From NCBI GenBank assembly GCA_963634745.1, contig CAVHCX010000001.1, positions 198,543 through 262,542 on the forward strand: a stretch of 64,000 nt of DNA, written 5' to 3'. The notes beneath the pieces were generated by a model. That model worked only from the letters and a program-made list of their open reading frames with translations. It had not been told where the DNA came from and did no database searches. The DNA is from CAKRJP01 sp963634745 (GTDB taxonomy: Bacteria > Bacillota > Clostridia > Lachnospirales > Lachnospiraceae). Position 1 is the first letter of the stretch; every line of letters starts with the position of its first letter. The translations under genes and the position numbers were made by a program. Shown here piece after piece: positions 16,107 through 25,089 of this stretch.

Positions 16107-18095
16107 TTATTTTTGATTTCTAAATTGCATGGGAGTCATTTCATAAGCCTTCTTAAAGAGGCGATTAAAATGCTCTACATTCTGATATCCAACCGTCAAG
16201 GCAATATTCTCCACCGTCATATTACTGCTTTTAAGCAGGGCTCTTGCCTTTTTAAGACGGATCTTCTTTACCAGGTCACCAAAGGTCATTCCGGATTTTT
16301 CCTTAATATACTTGGACAGATAAGGCTTTGATAAATAGAACTTTTCTGCCAGATCATCCAGTGTAATATCGATATAGTTGGCCTGAATATAGTTCATAAT
16401 CTCAATCATACGAGGATCCTTGACCCCGTCTTTGCTGGCCAGCTCGTCTAATTTATTGACTGCTACGATCAAGGCCTCTATCGATGCCTTAATAATATCT
16501 GCATCAATACCTACGCCCCACTGCATCTTTCCTTCTCTTAAGACGCCCACATAGGCTACCGCCTTGGAAGAGGATCCCTTTGTAAGAGAATGTTCCTCGT
16601 AGAAGGAAAGCTCGTAGCTAATTCCAAAATACTGCTTGATAGCATTGCTGACTGCATCCAAGCGTCCATTACCAATGGCAGTGATCACATGATTTTCTCC
16701 GTCATGGGAGATAGTTACCTCTGCGGTAATTCCATTGACTTGCTTGAAATGGCATTCATCTACATGGAAGACAGATTTTGTATTGATATAGTGGTCTGAG
16801 AAGATCTGATATACCCAATCAGGGGTCAGCTCCTTGTGGGCCTTATCTGATACATCCTTAACCATATAGCCCACTTCCTCACGCATTTTCTGCGGAAGAT
16901 TAAATCCATAGGACTGATTTAAGATATAGCTTACGCCACCCTTTCCGGACTGACTATTGATACGGATAACGTCTGAATCATATTTTCTTCCCACGTCCTG
17001 AGGGTCAATCGGAAGATAAGGAACGGTCCACTCCTCCAAATTCTTCTCTTCTCTCCAAGCCATACCCTTGGCAATGGCATCCTGGTGAGATCCGGAGAAG
17101 GCTGTAAATACCAGGTCTCCGGCATATGGGGTACGCTCATATACATGCATTCTTGTAAGTTTTTCATAGGTTTCACGGATCCTTTGCATGTCTGAGAAGT
17201 CCAATTTCGGATCTACTCCGTGGGAATACATATTCATTCCCAGGGTCACAACATCCACATTACCTGTACGCTCACCATTTCCGAACAAGGTTCCCTCGAC
17301 ACGGTCAGCCCCGGCCAAAACTCCAAGCTCTGCTGTAGCCACTCCGGTTCCTCGGTCATTGTGAGGATGAATACTCAGTACCACATTCTCCCTATAAGCC
17401 AAATGCTTATGTACATACTCTAACTGGGTAGCAAATACATGGGGCATAGCATTCTCAACGGTCGTAGGAATATTGATAATGGCTTTATTATCAGCCGTTG
17501 GTTTCCAAACATCTAAGACTGCATTACATACTTCCACTGCATAGTCGATCTCTGTTCCCGAAAAGCTTTCCGGACTATACTCAAAGGTAAAATTACCATC
17601 GGTCTCAGAAGCCAGTTGCTTCAAAAGAGTAGCACCATCAATAGCGATCTGCTTAATGTGTTCTTTATCTTTCTTAAATACCTGCTCTCTCTGGGCTACA
17701 GATGTTGAATTATATACATGGATCACTGCATGGGGTGCTCCCTTTACAGCCTCGAAGGTTCTCTTAATAATGTGCTCTCTCGCCTGAGTCAATACCTGAA
17801 CCGTAACATCATCCGGGATCATATTCTTCTCGATCAAGGTTCTCATAAAGCGATATTCTGTCTCGGAAGCTGCCGGAAAGCCTACTTCTATTTCCTTAAA
17901 TCCAATGTCTACCAGTAACTGGAAAAATTCCAATTTCTCATCCAGGCTCATAGGCTCGATCAGGGACTGATTTCCATCTCTAAGATCTACGCTGCACCAG
18001 ATGGGAGCCTCTGTAATGGTCTCCTTTTTCACCCAATCATAAGTAATCTCCGGCGGCATAAAATATGGTTTCTTATATTTTTTTAAATTCATCAT
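16107..18095 (-). CDS. leuA: 2-isopropylmalate synthase fused to an AraC-type DNA-binding domain
   Basis: A 662-aa protein. Residues 1-440 are a type-2 2-isopropylmalate synthase, which condenses acetyl-CoA and 2-oxoisovalerate in leucine biosynthesis. The catalytic barrel shows VDLRDGNQSLIEPMS and the metal-binding SIHPHNDRGTG. Residues about 440-562 form the LeuA C-terminal regulatory domain (VTISHDGENHVITAIGNGRL), the usual site of leucine feedback. Residues 563-662 are an extra two-helix-turn-helix AraC/XylS domain (TLDDLAEKFYLSKPYLSKYI; VENIALTVGYQNVEHFNRLF). LeuA enzymes end near residue 560, so the last 100 aa are a fusion. No frameshift or internal stop separates the parts. Terminators lie on both sides, so it is monocistronic. 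Confidence 0.93.
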   Translation of the reverse strand: MMNLKKYKKPYFMPPEITYDWVKKETITEAPIWCSVDLRDGNQSLIEPMSLDEKLEFFQLLVDIGFKEIEVGFPAASETEYRFMRTLIEKNMIPDDVTVQVLTQAREHIIKRTFEAVKGAPHAVIHVYNSTSVAQREQVFKKDKEHIKQIAIDGATLLKQLASETDGNFTFEYSPESFSGTEIDYAVEVCNAVLDVWKPTADNKAIINIPTTVENAMPHVFATQLEYVHKHLAYRENVVLSIHPHNDRGTGVATAELGVLAGADRVEGTLFGNGERTGNVDVVTLGMNMYSHGVDPKLDFSDMQRIRETYEKLTRMHVYERTPYAGDLVFTAFSGSHQDAIAKGMAWREEKNLEEWTVPYLPIDPQDVGRKYDSDVIRINSQSGKGGVSYILNQSYGFNLPQKMREEVGYMVKDVSDKAHKELTPDWVYQIFSDHYINTKSVFHVDECHFKQVNGITAEVTISHDGENHVITAIGNGRLDAVSNAIKQYFGISYELSFYEEHSLTKGSSSKAVAYVGVLREGKMQWGVGIDADIIKASIEALIVAVNKLDELASKDGVKDPRMIEIMNYIQANYIDITLDDLAEKFYLSKPYLSKYIKEKSGMTFGDLVKKIRLKKARALLKSSNMTVENIALTVGYQNVEHFNRLFKKAYEMTPMQFRNQK

Positions 18096-18184
18096 GTCTT
18101 TATCCTCTTTTCTATTAAAATATAATAATATTCATCAAAAACCTTGTCTTTTTTTAAGACTTCTCTAGTCTATCATAGGTCCCC

Positions 18185-18219
18185 AAAAAAGGAAAGTGAT
18201 GATTTTAATCACTTTCCTT
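18185..18219 (-). terminator. Terminator after the rhomboid-like gene
   Basis: On the minus strand, AAGGAAAGTGAT and ATCACTTTCCTT form a perfect 12-bp stem around a 7-nt loop, followed by a T run. It separates the rhomboid-like gene from leuA. I see no consensus-grade promoter in 18096-18184. Confidence 0.9.
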
Positions 18220-18254
18220 GATGTTTTTTAATCTTTTGTTTGAATTGTTTCTCT

Positions 18255-19124
18255 TTATTTTACATGCTGATGGGTAAAGAGATGGTCCTGACAATATTCA
18301 TAATTTCCATTGCATTTTGAGCAATATCTAAATTCCAGATTGGGATCATCAAGCTCTGTCCGGCCGCATACCGCGCAGCGATGTTTGGCCCCTCCCGCAT
18401 AGGTATTCTGGGGTCTTGCCTGTCTGGTCTCCCTTTTAAACTTCTGCCTTCTTGCAAATTGCTTGGGATTATACTTTTGAGTATTTCTCGTGCTAACAAA
18501 GAAGATCAGGAAATTCAAAATAGAAATCACAGCAGCTACTGCATTGGCTCTGTAGTAAACTCCATAAAGGGCATTTCCTCCGTAGGCAGGAAGGAAGGCC
18601 TGAACAATCGCATACAAGAAATAAAGACCGTCTATCACCGCCAGCCATTTTGCCTTAATCGGAATAATCATAAATAATAAAAATTCTAAGTCCGGATAGA
18701 GGGCTGCAAAGGCAAAAAAGAGGGACATGTTGAGGTACCAGGTGTCCATGGTTAGATTCACACCGGTCACCAGGTAAATTAAGATAGCTGCAATGACTTC
18801 AAAGAGCATACCGGAAAAAAAGTAAAGATTAAACTTAAAGGCACCCCAAACTCGTTCCAATTGGATTCCCAGCATATAATACATATAAAGTACAAATACA
18901 ATAAAAATCAAGCTGGTAGACGGAGGATTGATGATAAAGGTAACAATTCTCCATACCTGCCCTTTTAGGATTGCTGCCGCATTAAGACTTAAATATTCAT
19001 AATAAAAGTTCGGATTAATGATACTCAAGAAAAATCCCGCAGCATATAAAATAATGATATAAACCATAAGATTGGGAATGGCATACTTTCCAAACTTTCG
19101 TTCCAATTTGTTTAACCAGTTCAT
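18255..19124 (-). CDS. Rhomboid-fold membrane protein without catalytic residues, C-terminal zinc ribbon
   Basis: A 289-aa protein with about six membrane helices. The loop GQVWRIVTFIINPP and GIQLERVWGAFKFNLYFFSG match the conserved WR and ER regions of rhomboids. However, the catalytic GxSG is absent (YLNMSLFFAFAALYP stands in that place). No HxxxxHxxxN is seen in helix 2, and no catalytic His in the last helix. The C-terminus (about 245-289) is a zinc-ribbon-like motif, with CAVCG and CSKC pairs and further Cys and His residues, exposed to solvent. It is therefore probably a non-proteolytic rhomboid relative. It has its own promoter and terminator. Confidence 0.7.
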   Translation of the reverse strand: MNWLNKLERKFGKYAIPNLMVYIIILYAAGFFLSIINPNFYYEYLSLNAAAILKGQVWRIVTFIINPPSTSLIFIVFVLYMYYMLGIQLERVWGAFKFNLYFFSGMLFEVIAAILIYLVTGVNLTMDTWYLNMSLFFAFAALYPDLEFLLFMIIPIKAKWLAVIDGLYFLYAIVQAFLPAYGGNALYGVYYRANAVAAVISILNFLIFFVSTRNTQKYNPKQFARRQKFKRETRQARPQNTYAGGAKHRCAVCGRTELDDPNLEFRYCSKCNGNYEYCQDHLFTHQHVK

Positions 19125-19165
19125 ATTTTCAAACTCCTTCGTTTTTTTGGACCTAAACTGCTTCT

Positions 19166-19194
19166 ATTTTATCCAGCCGATCTTTCTTTGTCAA
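19166..19194 (-). promoter_or_regulatory. Promoter of the rhomboid-like gene
   Basis: On the minus strand, a perfect TTGACA (19189-19194), a 17-bp spacer and TAAAAT (19166-19171), about 40 bp before the start codon. Confidence 0.75.
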
Positions 19195-19326
19195 TCTAGC
19201 CCTATGGAAATTCACGGACATTTCATGGTCCCTTTATAAATATTTCATCTATGATTCTAAACCTATTGAGGATATTTTCTCTTTATTTTCTTTACGCTTT
19301 CTTAACAACTCTTTCTCTTTTTAAAA

Positions 19327-19355
19327 TTGACATTTAAATTCTTTTGTCGCATAAT
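19327..19355 (+). promoter_or_regulatory. Promoter of the dehydratase activase gene
   Basis: Perfect TTGACA (19327-19332), a 17-bp spacer and CATAAT (19350-19355). Together with the minus-strand promoter at 19166-19194 it accounts for the 300-bp divergent gap 19125-19424, where I see no gene. Confidence 0.75.
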
Positions 19356-19424
19356 ATGTAATGTTTGCTTAAACACATATTAATAAGAAGAAATCAACAT
19401 TTTTTAGAAAACGAGGTTATTGTT

Positions 19425-22400
19425 ATGAATCAAAATTTATATACTTTAGGCATTGATATTGGTTCTACTACAGTAAAAATCGCCCTGTTAGATGATACAA
19501 AACAGGTGGTATTTTCCGATTATGAAAGGCATTTTGCAAATATTCAGGAAACCTTATCCGGCCTTTTGGAGCGTGCCATCGCCAAGGTGGGAAAAGTAAC
19601 TGCCTCCCCGGTAATCACCGGTTCCGGCGGACTTACCCTTGCAAAACACTTAGGTGTCCCTTTTGTTCAGGAAGTGGTTGCTGTTTCCACTGCCCTTCAA
19701 GACTATGCGCCTCAGACAGACGTAGCCATAGAGCTTGGTGGCGAGGATGCCAAAATCATTTATTTTGAAGGTGGCAATATCGAACAGCGTATGAACGGCG
19801 TTTGTGCCGGCGGTACGGGTTCCTTCATTGATCAGATGGCTTCTTTGTTACAGACAGATGCTTCCGGACTCAATGAATATGCCAAAAATTATCAGGCTCT
19901 TTATACCATCGCTGCCAGATGTGGTGTATTTGCCAAGACCGATATTCAACCCTTGATTAATGACGGTGCTTCCAGAGAGGATTTGGCCGCTTCTATTTTC
20001 CAGGCTGTGGTAAATCAGACCATCAGTGGATTGGCCTGTGGTAAACCTATCCGAGGACATGTAGCCTTTTTAGGTGGACCTTTACATTTCTTATCCGAAC
20101 TGAAGGCTGCCTTTGTAAGAACTTTAAACTTAGATGAGGAACATACCATTGCTCCGGATAATTCTCATTTATTTGCAGCGATAGGTTCTGCCCTTAATTC
20201 AAAACTTGATACTCCTGTGTCTCTTCTGGATATGCAAAAGCGTCTGGAAGGCAAGATCACCATGGAGTTTGAGGTTGATCGTCTGGATCCTCTTTTTGCC
20301 AATGATGAGGAATGGGAGGAATTTAATAAGCGCCACGATGAGCACAAGGTTCCTATGGGAGATTTAAGCACCTATTCCGGCAAGGCCTTTTTGGGAATCG
20401 ATGCTGGATCCACCACCACCAAAGCAGCCTTGGTCGGCCAAGATGGTACCCTTTTATACTCCTTCTATCACAATAATGACGGAGACCCTTTAGGTACCAC
20501 TATTTCCGCGATCAAGGATATTTACTCTAAACTGCCTAAAAACGTAGAGATCGTCCACTCCTGCTCTACCGGCTACGGCGAGGCCCTGATTAAGGCCGCC
20601 CTTCTTTTAGATGAGGGAGAGGTAGAGACTATTGCCCATTACTATGCGGCTGCCTTCTTTGAGCCGGACGTAGATTGTATCCTTGACATTGGTGGCCAGG
20701 ATATGAAGTGTATCAAAATCAAGAACCAAACCGTAGACAGCGTCCAGTTAAATGAGGCTTGTTCCTCCGGATGCGGTTCCTTCATCGAGACCTTTGCCAA
20801 GTCTCTTAATTTCACCGTCCAGGATTTCGCAAAGGAGGCTCTTTTTGCAGAGCATCCCATTGATCTTGGTACCCGCTGTACCGTATTTATGAATTCTAAG
20901 GTAAAGCAGGCCCAGAAGGAAGGTGCCTCTGTGGCTGACATTTCCGCAGGACTTGCCTACTCTGTAATCAAGAATGCCTTATTCAAGGTTATCAAGGTTT
21001 CAGACGCTTCCGAACTGGGAAAACATATTGTTGTTCAGGGTGGTACTTTTTACAACAACGCCGTTCTTCGAAGCTTTGAGAAGATTGCAAATTGCCAGGC
21101 TGTACGTCCGGACATTGCAGGTATTATGGGAGCCTTCGGTGCAGCTTTAATTGCCAGAGAGCGCTACCAAGAGTCTAAAGAGACGACCATGCTACCGATC
21201 AGTGCCATCGAAGCCATGGAATACTCCACCACTATGACCAAATGTCGTGGATGTACCAACAACTGCCGTCTTACCATCAATCACTTTAGCGGCGGCCGTA
21301 AATTTATCACCGGGAACCGTTGTGAGCGAGGTTTAGGAAAAGAGAAAGCAAAAAATAAGCTTCCAAATCTTTTTGACTATAAGATGCATCGTTATTTTGA
21401 TTATGAGCCTTTAGATGTCAGTGAGGCAACCCGGGGAAGCATTGGTATTCCGAGAGTTCTAAATATGTATGAAAACTATCCTTTCTGGTTTACCTTTTTC
21501 AACAAGCTAGGATTTAGAGTCGTCCTCTCTCCTGCTTCTACCAGAAAGATTTACGAGCTTGGTATCGAGTCTATCCCCAGCGAGTCCGAGTGTTATCCTG
21601 CCAAGCTTGCCCACGGACATGTCCAGTGGCTCATTAATAAAAATGTACGCCGGATCTTCTATCCCAGTATCCCTTATGAGAGAAAGGAATTTTCCGAGGC
21701 CAACAACCACTACAACTGTCCGATTGTAACCTCCTATCCGGAGAATATTAAAAATAATATCGATGCCATTGTAAATGGCCAGGTTGATTTCATTCATCCT
21801 TTTATCTCTTTTGAAAGCGAAGATACCATAGCCTATGCTTTAATTGAGACATTTTCCGAGAAATATAAGATTCCTCAGGGAGAGATCAAGGAGGCTGTAC
21901 ATTTAGCTTGGCTTGAGTTAGCTTCTGCCAGGGAGGATATGCGAAGAAAAGGGGAGGAAACCATTGAATTCCTCCAAAAAACAGGAAACCACGGAATTGT
22001 ATTGGCCGGACGTCCTTATCATATTGATCCGGAAATTCACCATGGTCTGCCTGAGATGATCAACTCCTATAACATTGCCGTTTTAACAGAGGATTCCATC
22101 TCTCATTTAAATCCGGCGGAGCATCCTTTAAATGTTATGGACCAGTGGATGTACCACTCTCGTCTCTATGCGGCAGCCAATTATGTAAAAACCGTAGATT
22201 TTCTTGATCTGATCCAGCTAAATTCCTTTGGCTGCGGTCTGGATGCGGTTACTACCGACCAGGTAGCTGATATTTTAAATAACTCAGGTAAGATTTATAC
22301 AACCTTAAAGATAGACGAGGTCAACAACCTAGGTGCTGCAAGAATCCGTGTTCGTTCTCTCCTGGCTGCTCTTCGGGTAAGAAAGTCTAGAAATGAAACT

Positions 22401-23666
22401 AGAGAAATACGGTCTGCAGCCATTGAGAAGATTCCTTTTACCAAGGAAATGCGCAAGGACTATACCATCCTTTGCCCGCAGATGTCGCCCATCCACTTTA
22501 ATATCCTAGAGGCTGCCTTTAATGCTTCCGGCTATCATTTGGAGGTCCTTCCCAATGACAACAAGCATTCGGTAGATGTGGGCTTAAAATATGTAAATAA
22601 TGATGCCTGCTATCCATCTCTTATGGTTGTAGGTCAGATTATGGAGGCCATCCTTTCCGGAAGATATGATACGGACAAGATCGCCGTGATCATCAGCCAG
22701 ACCGGCGGTGGATGCCGTGCTTCCAACTATATTGGATTTATCCGAAAGGCCCTCCACAAGGCAGGCTACGGACATATTCCGGTAATCTCTATTAATCTGA
22801 GTGGCTTGGAAGGTAATCCGGGCTTTAAGATCACACCGGGTCTGGTACTCCGTGGTCTCTATGCCGCAGTTTTTGGAGACATTTTCATGAAATGCGTTTA
22901 CCGCATGCGTCCTTATGAAGCCGTACCGGGAACGGTTGACGCCCTCCACGAAAAGTGGGAAAAGGTTTGTAAAGAATTTGTCTCTCTAAAATATCCTACA
23001 AGATATGGCTTTAAGAGACTTTGCCAGGATATTATCCATGATTTTGATAATGTAGAGACTCTGGATATTAAGAAGCCAAGAGTTGGTGTCGTTGGAGAAA
23101 TTCTTGTAAAGTTCCTGCCGGCAGCTAACAACTACCTGGTAGAGCTCTTGGAGCACGAGGGGGCTGAGGCCGTCGTACCGGACCTTTTAGACTTTCTCTA
23201 CTACAGCTTCTATAATCAGAATTTCAAGGTAGAGAAGCTTGGCTTTGCAAAATCCAAGGCTAAGATTGCAAACTTAGGAATCAAGCTTATGGACTGGTTT
23301 CGGTCTCCGGCTACAAAGGCCTTTAAAAACAGCAAGCATTTCGATCCACCGACCGATATCAGAGAGCTTGGAAAGATGGCTTCTGATATTGTATCCCTTG
23401 GAAACCAAACGGGAGAAGGTTGGTTCCTGACCGGAGAAATGCTGGAATTAATTCACGGCGGCGTGCCAAATATTGTTTGTACACAGCCTTTTGCATGTCT
23501 CCCTAACCACGTTGTAGGTAAGGGTGTTATTAAGGAGTTAAGAAGACGCTATCCTCAGTCTAATGTGGTAGCCATCGACTTTGATCCGGGAGCCAGTGAA
23601 GTAAACCAGTTGAACCGTATTAAATTAATGCTTTCAACAGCCAATAAAAATCTTGCAGAATCATAA
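19425..23666 (+). CDS. Giant 2-hydroxyacyl-CoA dehydratase activase with HgdB-like C-terminus
   Basis: A 1413-aa protein with two tandem BadF/BcrA ASKHA ATPase domains. The first starts GIDIGSTTVKIALLDD with Cys in MNGVCAGGTGSFID and AARCGVFAKTD. The second starts LGIDAGSTTTKAALVG with Cys in EACSSGCGSFIE and GTRCTVFMNS. These cysteines are expected to hold a [4Fe-4S] cluster for ATP-driven electron transfer. After them comes a Cys-rich motif (TKCRGCTNNCR) and a long region like the DUF2229/HgdB-type reductase partners (GVPRVLNMYENYPF-like segment; ISQTGGGCRASNYIGFIRKA). The ATG at 19425 follows GAGG at 8 nt; an upstream start at 19365 lacks a ribosome site. No dehydratase gene is adjacent. 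Confidence 0.85.
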   Translation: MNQNLYTLGIDIGSTTVKIALLDDTKQVVFSDYERHFANIQETLSGLLERAIAKVGKVTASPVITGSGGLTLAKHLGVPFVQEVVAVSTALQDYAPQTDVAIELGGEDAKIIYFEGGNIEQRMNGVCAGGTGSFIDQMASLLQTDASGLNEYAKNYQALYTIAARCGVFAKTDIQPLINDGASREDLAASIFQAVVNQTISGLACGKPIRGHVAFLGGPLHFLSELKAAFVRTLNLDEEHTIAPDNSHLFAAIGSALNSKLDTPVSLLDMQKRLEGKITMEFEVDRLDPLFANDEEWEEFNKRHDEHKVPMGDLSTYSGKAFLGIDAGSTTTKAALVGQDGTLLYSFYHNNDGDPLGTTISAIKDIYSKLPKNVEIVHSCSTGYGEALIKAALLLDEGEVETIAHYYAAAFFEPDVDCILDIGGQDMKCIKIKNQTVDSVQLNEACSSGCGSFIETFAKSLNFTVQDFAKEALFAEHPIDLGTRCTVFMNSKVKQAQKEGASVADISAGLAYSVIKNALFKVIKVSDASELGKHIVVQGGTFYNNAVLRSFEKIANCQAVRPDIAGIMGAFGAALIARERYQESKETTMLPISAIEAMEYSTTMTKCRGCTNNCRLTINHFSGGRKFITGNRCERGLGKEKAKNKLPNLFDYKMHRYFDYEPLDVSEATRGSIGIPRVLNMYENYPFWFTFFNKLGFRVVLSPASTRKIYELGIESIPSESECYPAKLAHGHVQWLINKNVRRIFYPSIPYERKEFSEANNHYNCPIVTSYPENIKNNIDAIVNGQVDFIHPFISFESEDTIAYALIETFSEKYKIPQGEIKEAVHLAWLELASAREDMRRKGEETIEFLQKTGNHGIVLAGRPYHIDPEIHHGLPEMINSYNIAVLTEDSISHLNPAEHPLNVMDQWMYHSRLYAAANYVKTVDFLDLIQLNSFGCGLDAVTTDQVADILNNSGKIYTTLKIDEVNNLGAARIRVRSLLAALRVRKSRNETREIRSAAIEKIPFTKEMRKDYTILCPQMSPIHFNILEAAFNASGYHLEVLPNDNKHSVDVGLKYVNNDACYPSLMVVGQIMEAILSGRYDTDKIAVIISQTGGGCRASNYIGFIRKALHKAGYGHIPVISINLSGLEGNPGFKITPGLVLRGLYAAVFGDIFMKCVYRMRPYEAVPGTVDALHEKWEKVCKEFVSLKYPTRYGFKRLCQDIIHDFDNVETLDIKKPRVGVVGEILVKFLPAANNYLVELLEHEGAEAVVPDLLDFLYYSFYNQNFKVEKLGFAKSKAKIANLGIKLMDWFRSPATKAFKNSKHFDPPTDIRELGKMASDIVSLGNQTGEGWFLTGEMLELIHGGVPNIVCTQPFACLPNHVVGKGVIKELRRRYPQSNVVAIDFDPGASEVNQLNRIKLMLSTANKNLAES

Positions 23667-23691
23667 GATTTTAGATGAGATATAAAAACAA

Positions 23692-23732
23692 GAAAAAGGA
23701 GCGGTAGGCTAATTCCTACTGCTCCTTTTTTT
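23692..23732. terminator. Bidirectional terminator between activase and his operon
   Basis: AAGGAGCGGTAGG pairs with CCTACTGCTCCTT around a 6-nt loop, with an A run before and a T run after. It serves both converging transcripts. Confidence 0.9.
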
Positions 23733-23785
23733 AGTTCCATTTATTGAATTCGACCTATGAATTTCAACCTATGAAATTCGATCTA

Positions 23786-25078
23786 TTAGGTTCGGTCGGA
23801 TAATTCCTTCATGACATCTTCCCAGGTAATTCCCTTTTCTACCATAAGAACCATCATATCGTAAAGAAGGTCTCCCAATTCATATTTCAGTTCGTCTGCA
23901 GCCGGATTTTTCGCCGCTACAACAACCTCCACTGCTTCCTCACCCATTTTCTTCAAAATACTGTCAATGCCCTTTTCAAACAAGAATGTATTATAGGACT
24001 CTGCTTTTGGATGCAGTTTATCCTCTGCAATCTTCTGATAGAGGGCCTCGAAGATCTTCTTTGGATTTTTAACCTCCTGGTCTTCTCCTGCCAATGGGGT
24101 AAAGAAACAAGTTGGGTTTCCTGTATGGCAGGCTGCTCCTACCTGGTCGACCTTGGCTAAAATGGTATCATAATCGCAATCGATGGTAAGAGATTTTACA
24201 TATTGATAATGGCCGCTGGTTTCTCCCTTGATCCAAAGCTGCTGTCTGCTGCGGCTGTAATAGGTCATACGGCCGGACTTAATGGTATGATAATAAGCCT
24301 CTTCGTTCATATAGGCCAGCATAAGGATCTCGTTGGTAATATAGTGCTGGACGATGACTGGGATCAGACCCTGATCATTTAATTTAAACTGGGAGAATTC
24401 CATGCTGGTCTCAAAGGAACTCATTTTTATATTTTTCTGGCCACACTTTCTTTTGAATTTCTTCAAATTCCGGCCCAGTTCACTGACATAAGCTCCGGAA
24501 ATGCCCTTCACTCCTTTGGCCTTTAAGATTCCCATAAGGTCTTCTTCCTCCTCGGAATCTGTAATGACTACATAAGGAAGATCGGTTACATTTGCCACCG
24601 AATTCATATCCGGGAGCCCCATAAAGATAATCTCACTGGAATATTGTTTGATGGTATTTAAATGCTTAAATAAGCCATCAAAATCGTATAATAAAACTGC
24701 AATTTTCTCACTGCCAAAACGCTTATAGGCGTCTGCAATGAGAGATACATTTTCTGGTTTTGAAAAATTCAGGATCACTCGCTTGGCACCTGTATATAAG
24801 GCGGCCTTTACATCCTCCTGATCACATATATGTCCTCCGACAGCTGTGGGAATATGAAGCTTACGATTGATCTGTTTAATAAGATCAATATGAAGCTCAT
24901 GCTCCTCCTCAGATGCTGCAAGGTCAAGAATTAAAAGCTCATCCGCCCCATGTTTCCCATAGGATTTAGCCAGTCCGATCACATCATCAGAAATCACGGT
25001 GTCATCATCGAACCATTTTACTGCCTTTCCATTGGATATAAACATACAGGGAATCAGCCTCTTATAGTTCATAGCCAT
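23786..25078 (-). CDS. hisIE: HisIE with an N-terminal degenerate HisF-like barrel
   Basis: A 430-aa protein with three parts. Residues 222-325 are phosphoribosyl-AMP cyclohydrolase (HisI; MTYYSRSRQQLWIKGETSGH, Cys in CDYD and ACHTGNPTCFF). Residues 335-430 are phosphoribosyl-ATP pyrophosphatase (HisE; KKMGEEAVEVVVAAKN, ELGDLLYDMMVL). They carry out steps 2 and 3 of histidine synthesis. Residues 1-215 look like a HisF/HisA barrel (RLIPCMFISNGKAVKW; LDLAASEEEHELH; PTAVGGHICD). The catalytic Asp expected after the first strand (CLDV in HisF) is F in CMFI, and the second catalytic Asp is also not seen. The ribosome site AGGAGG overlaps the hisB stop. Ordinary HisIE is about 200 aa. Confidence 0.92.
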   Translation of the reverse strand: MAMNYKRLIPCMFISNGKAVKWFDDDTVISDDVIGLAKSYGKHGADELLILDLAASEEEHELHIDLIKQINRKLHIPTAVGGHICDQEDVKAALYTGAKRVILNFSKPENVSLIADAYKRFGSEKIAVLLYDFDGLFKHLNTIKQYSSEIIFMGLPDMNSVANVTDLPYVVITDSEEEEDLMGILKAKGVKGISGAYVSELGRNLKKFKRKCGQKNIKMSSFETSMEFSQFKLNDQGLIPVIVQHYITNEILMLAYMNEEAYYHTIKSGRMTYYSRSRQQLWIKGETSGHYQYVKSLTIDCDYDTILAKVDQVGAACHTGNPTCFFTPLAGEDQEVKNPKKIFEALYQKIAEDKLHPKAESYNTFLFEKGIDSILKKMGEEAVEVVVAAKNPAADELKYELGDLLYDMMVLMVEKGITWEDVMKELSDRT

Positions 25079-25089
25079 ATTACTTCCTC

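Noticed and set aside
23741..23785. Three degenerate copies of a GAATTYNACCTAT-like unit
   Set aside because: The copies are short, imperfect and lie between a terminator and a stop codon; chance or decayed sequence is enough to explain them.
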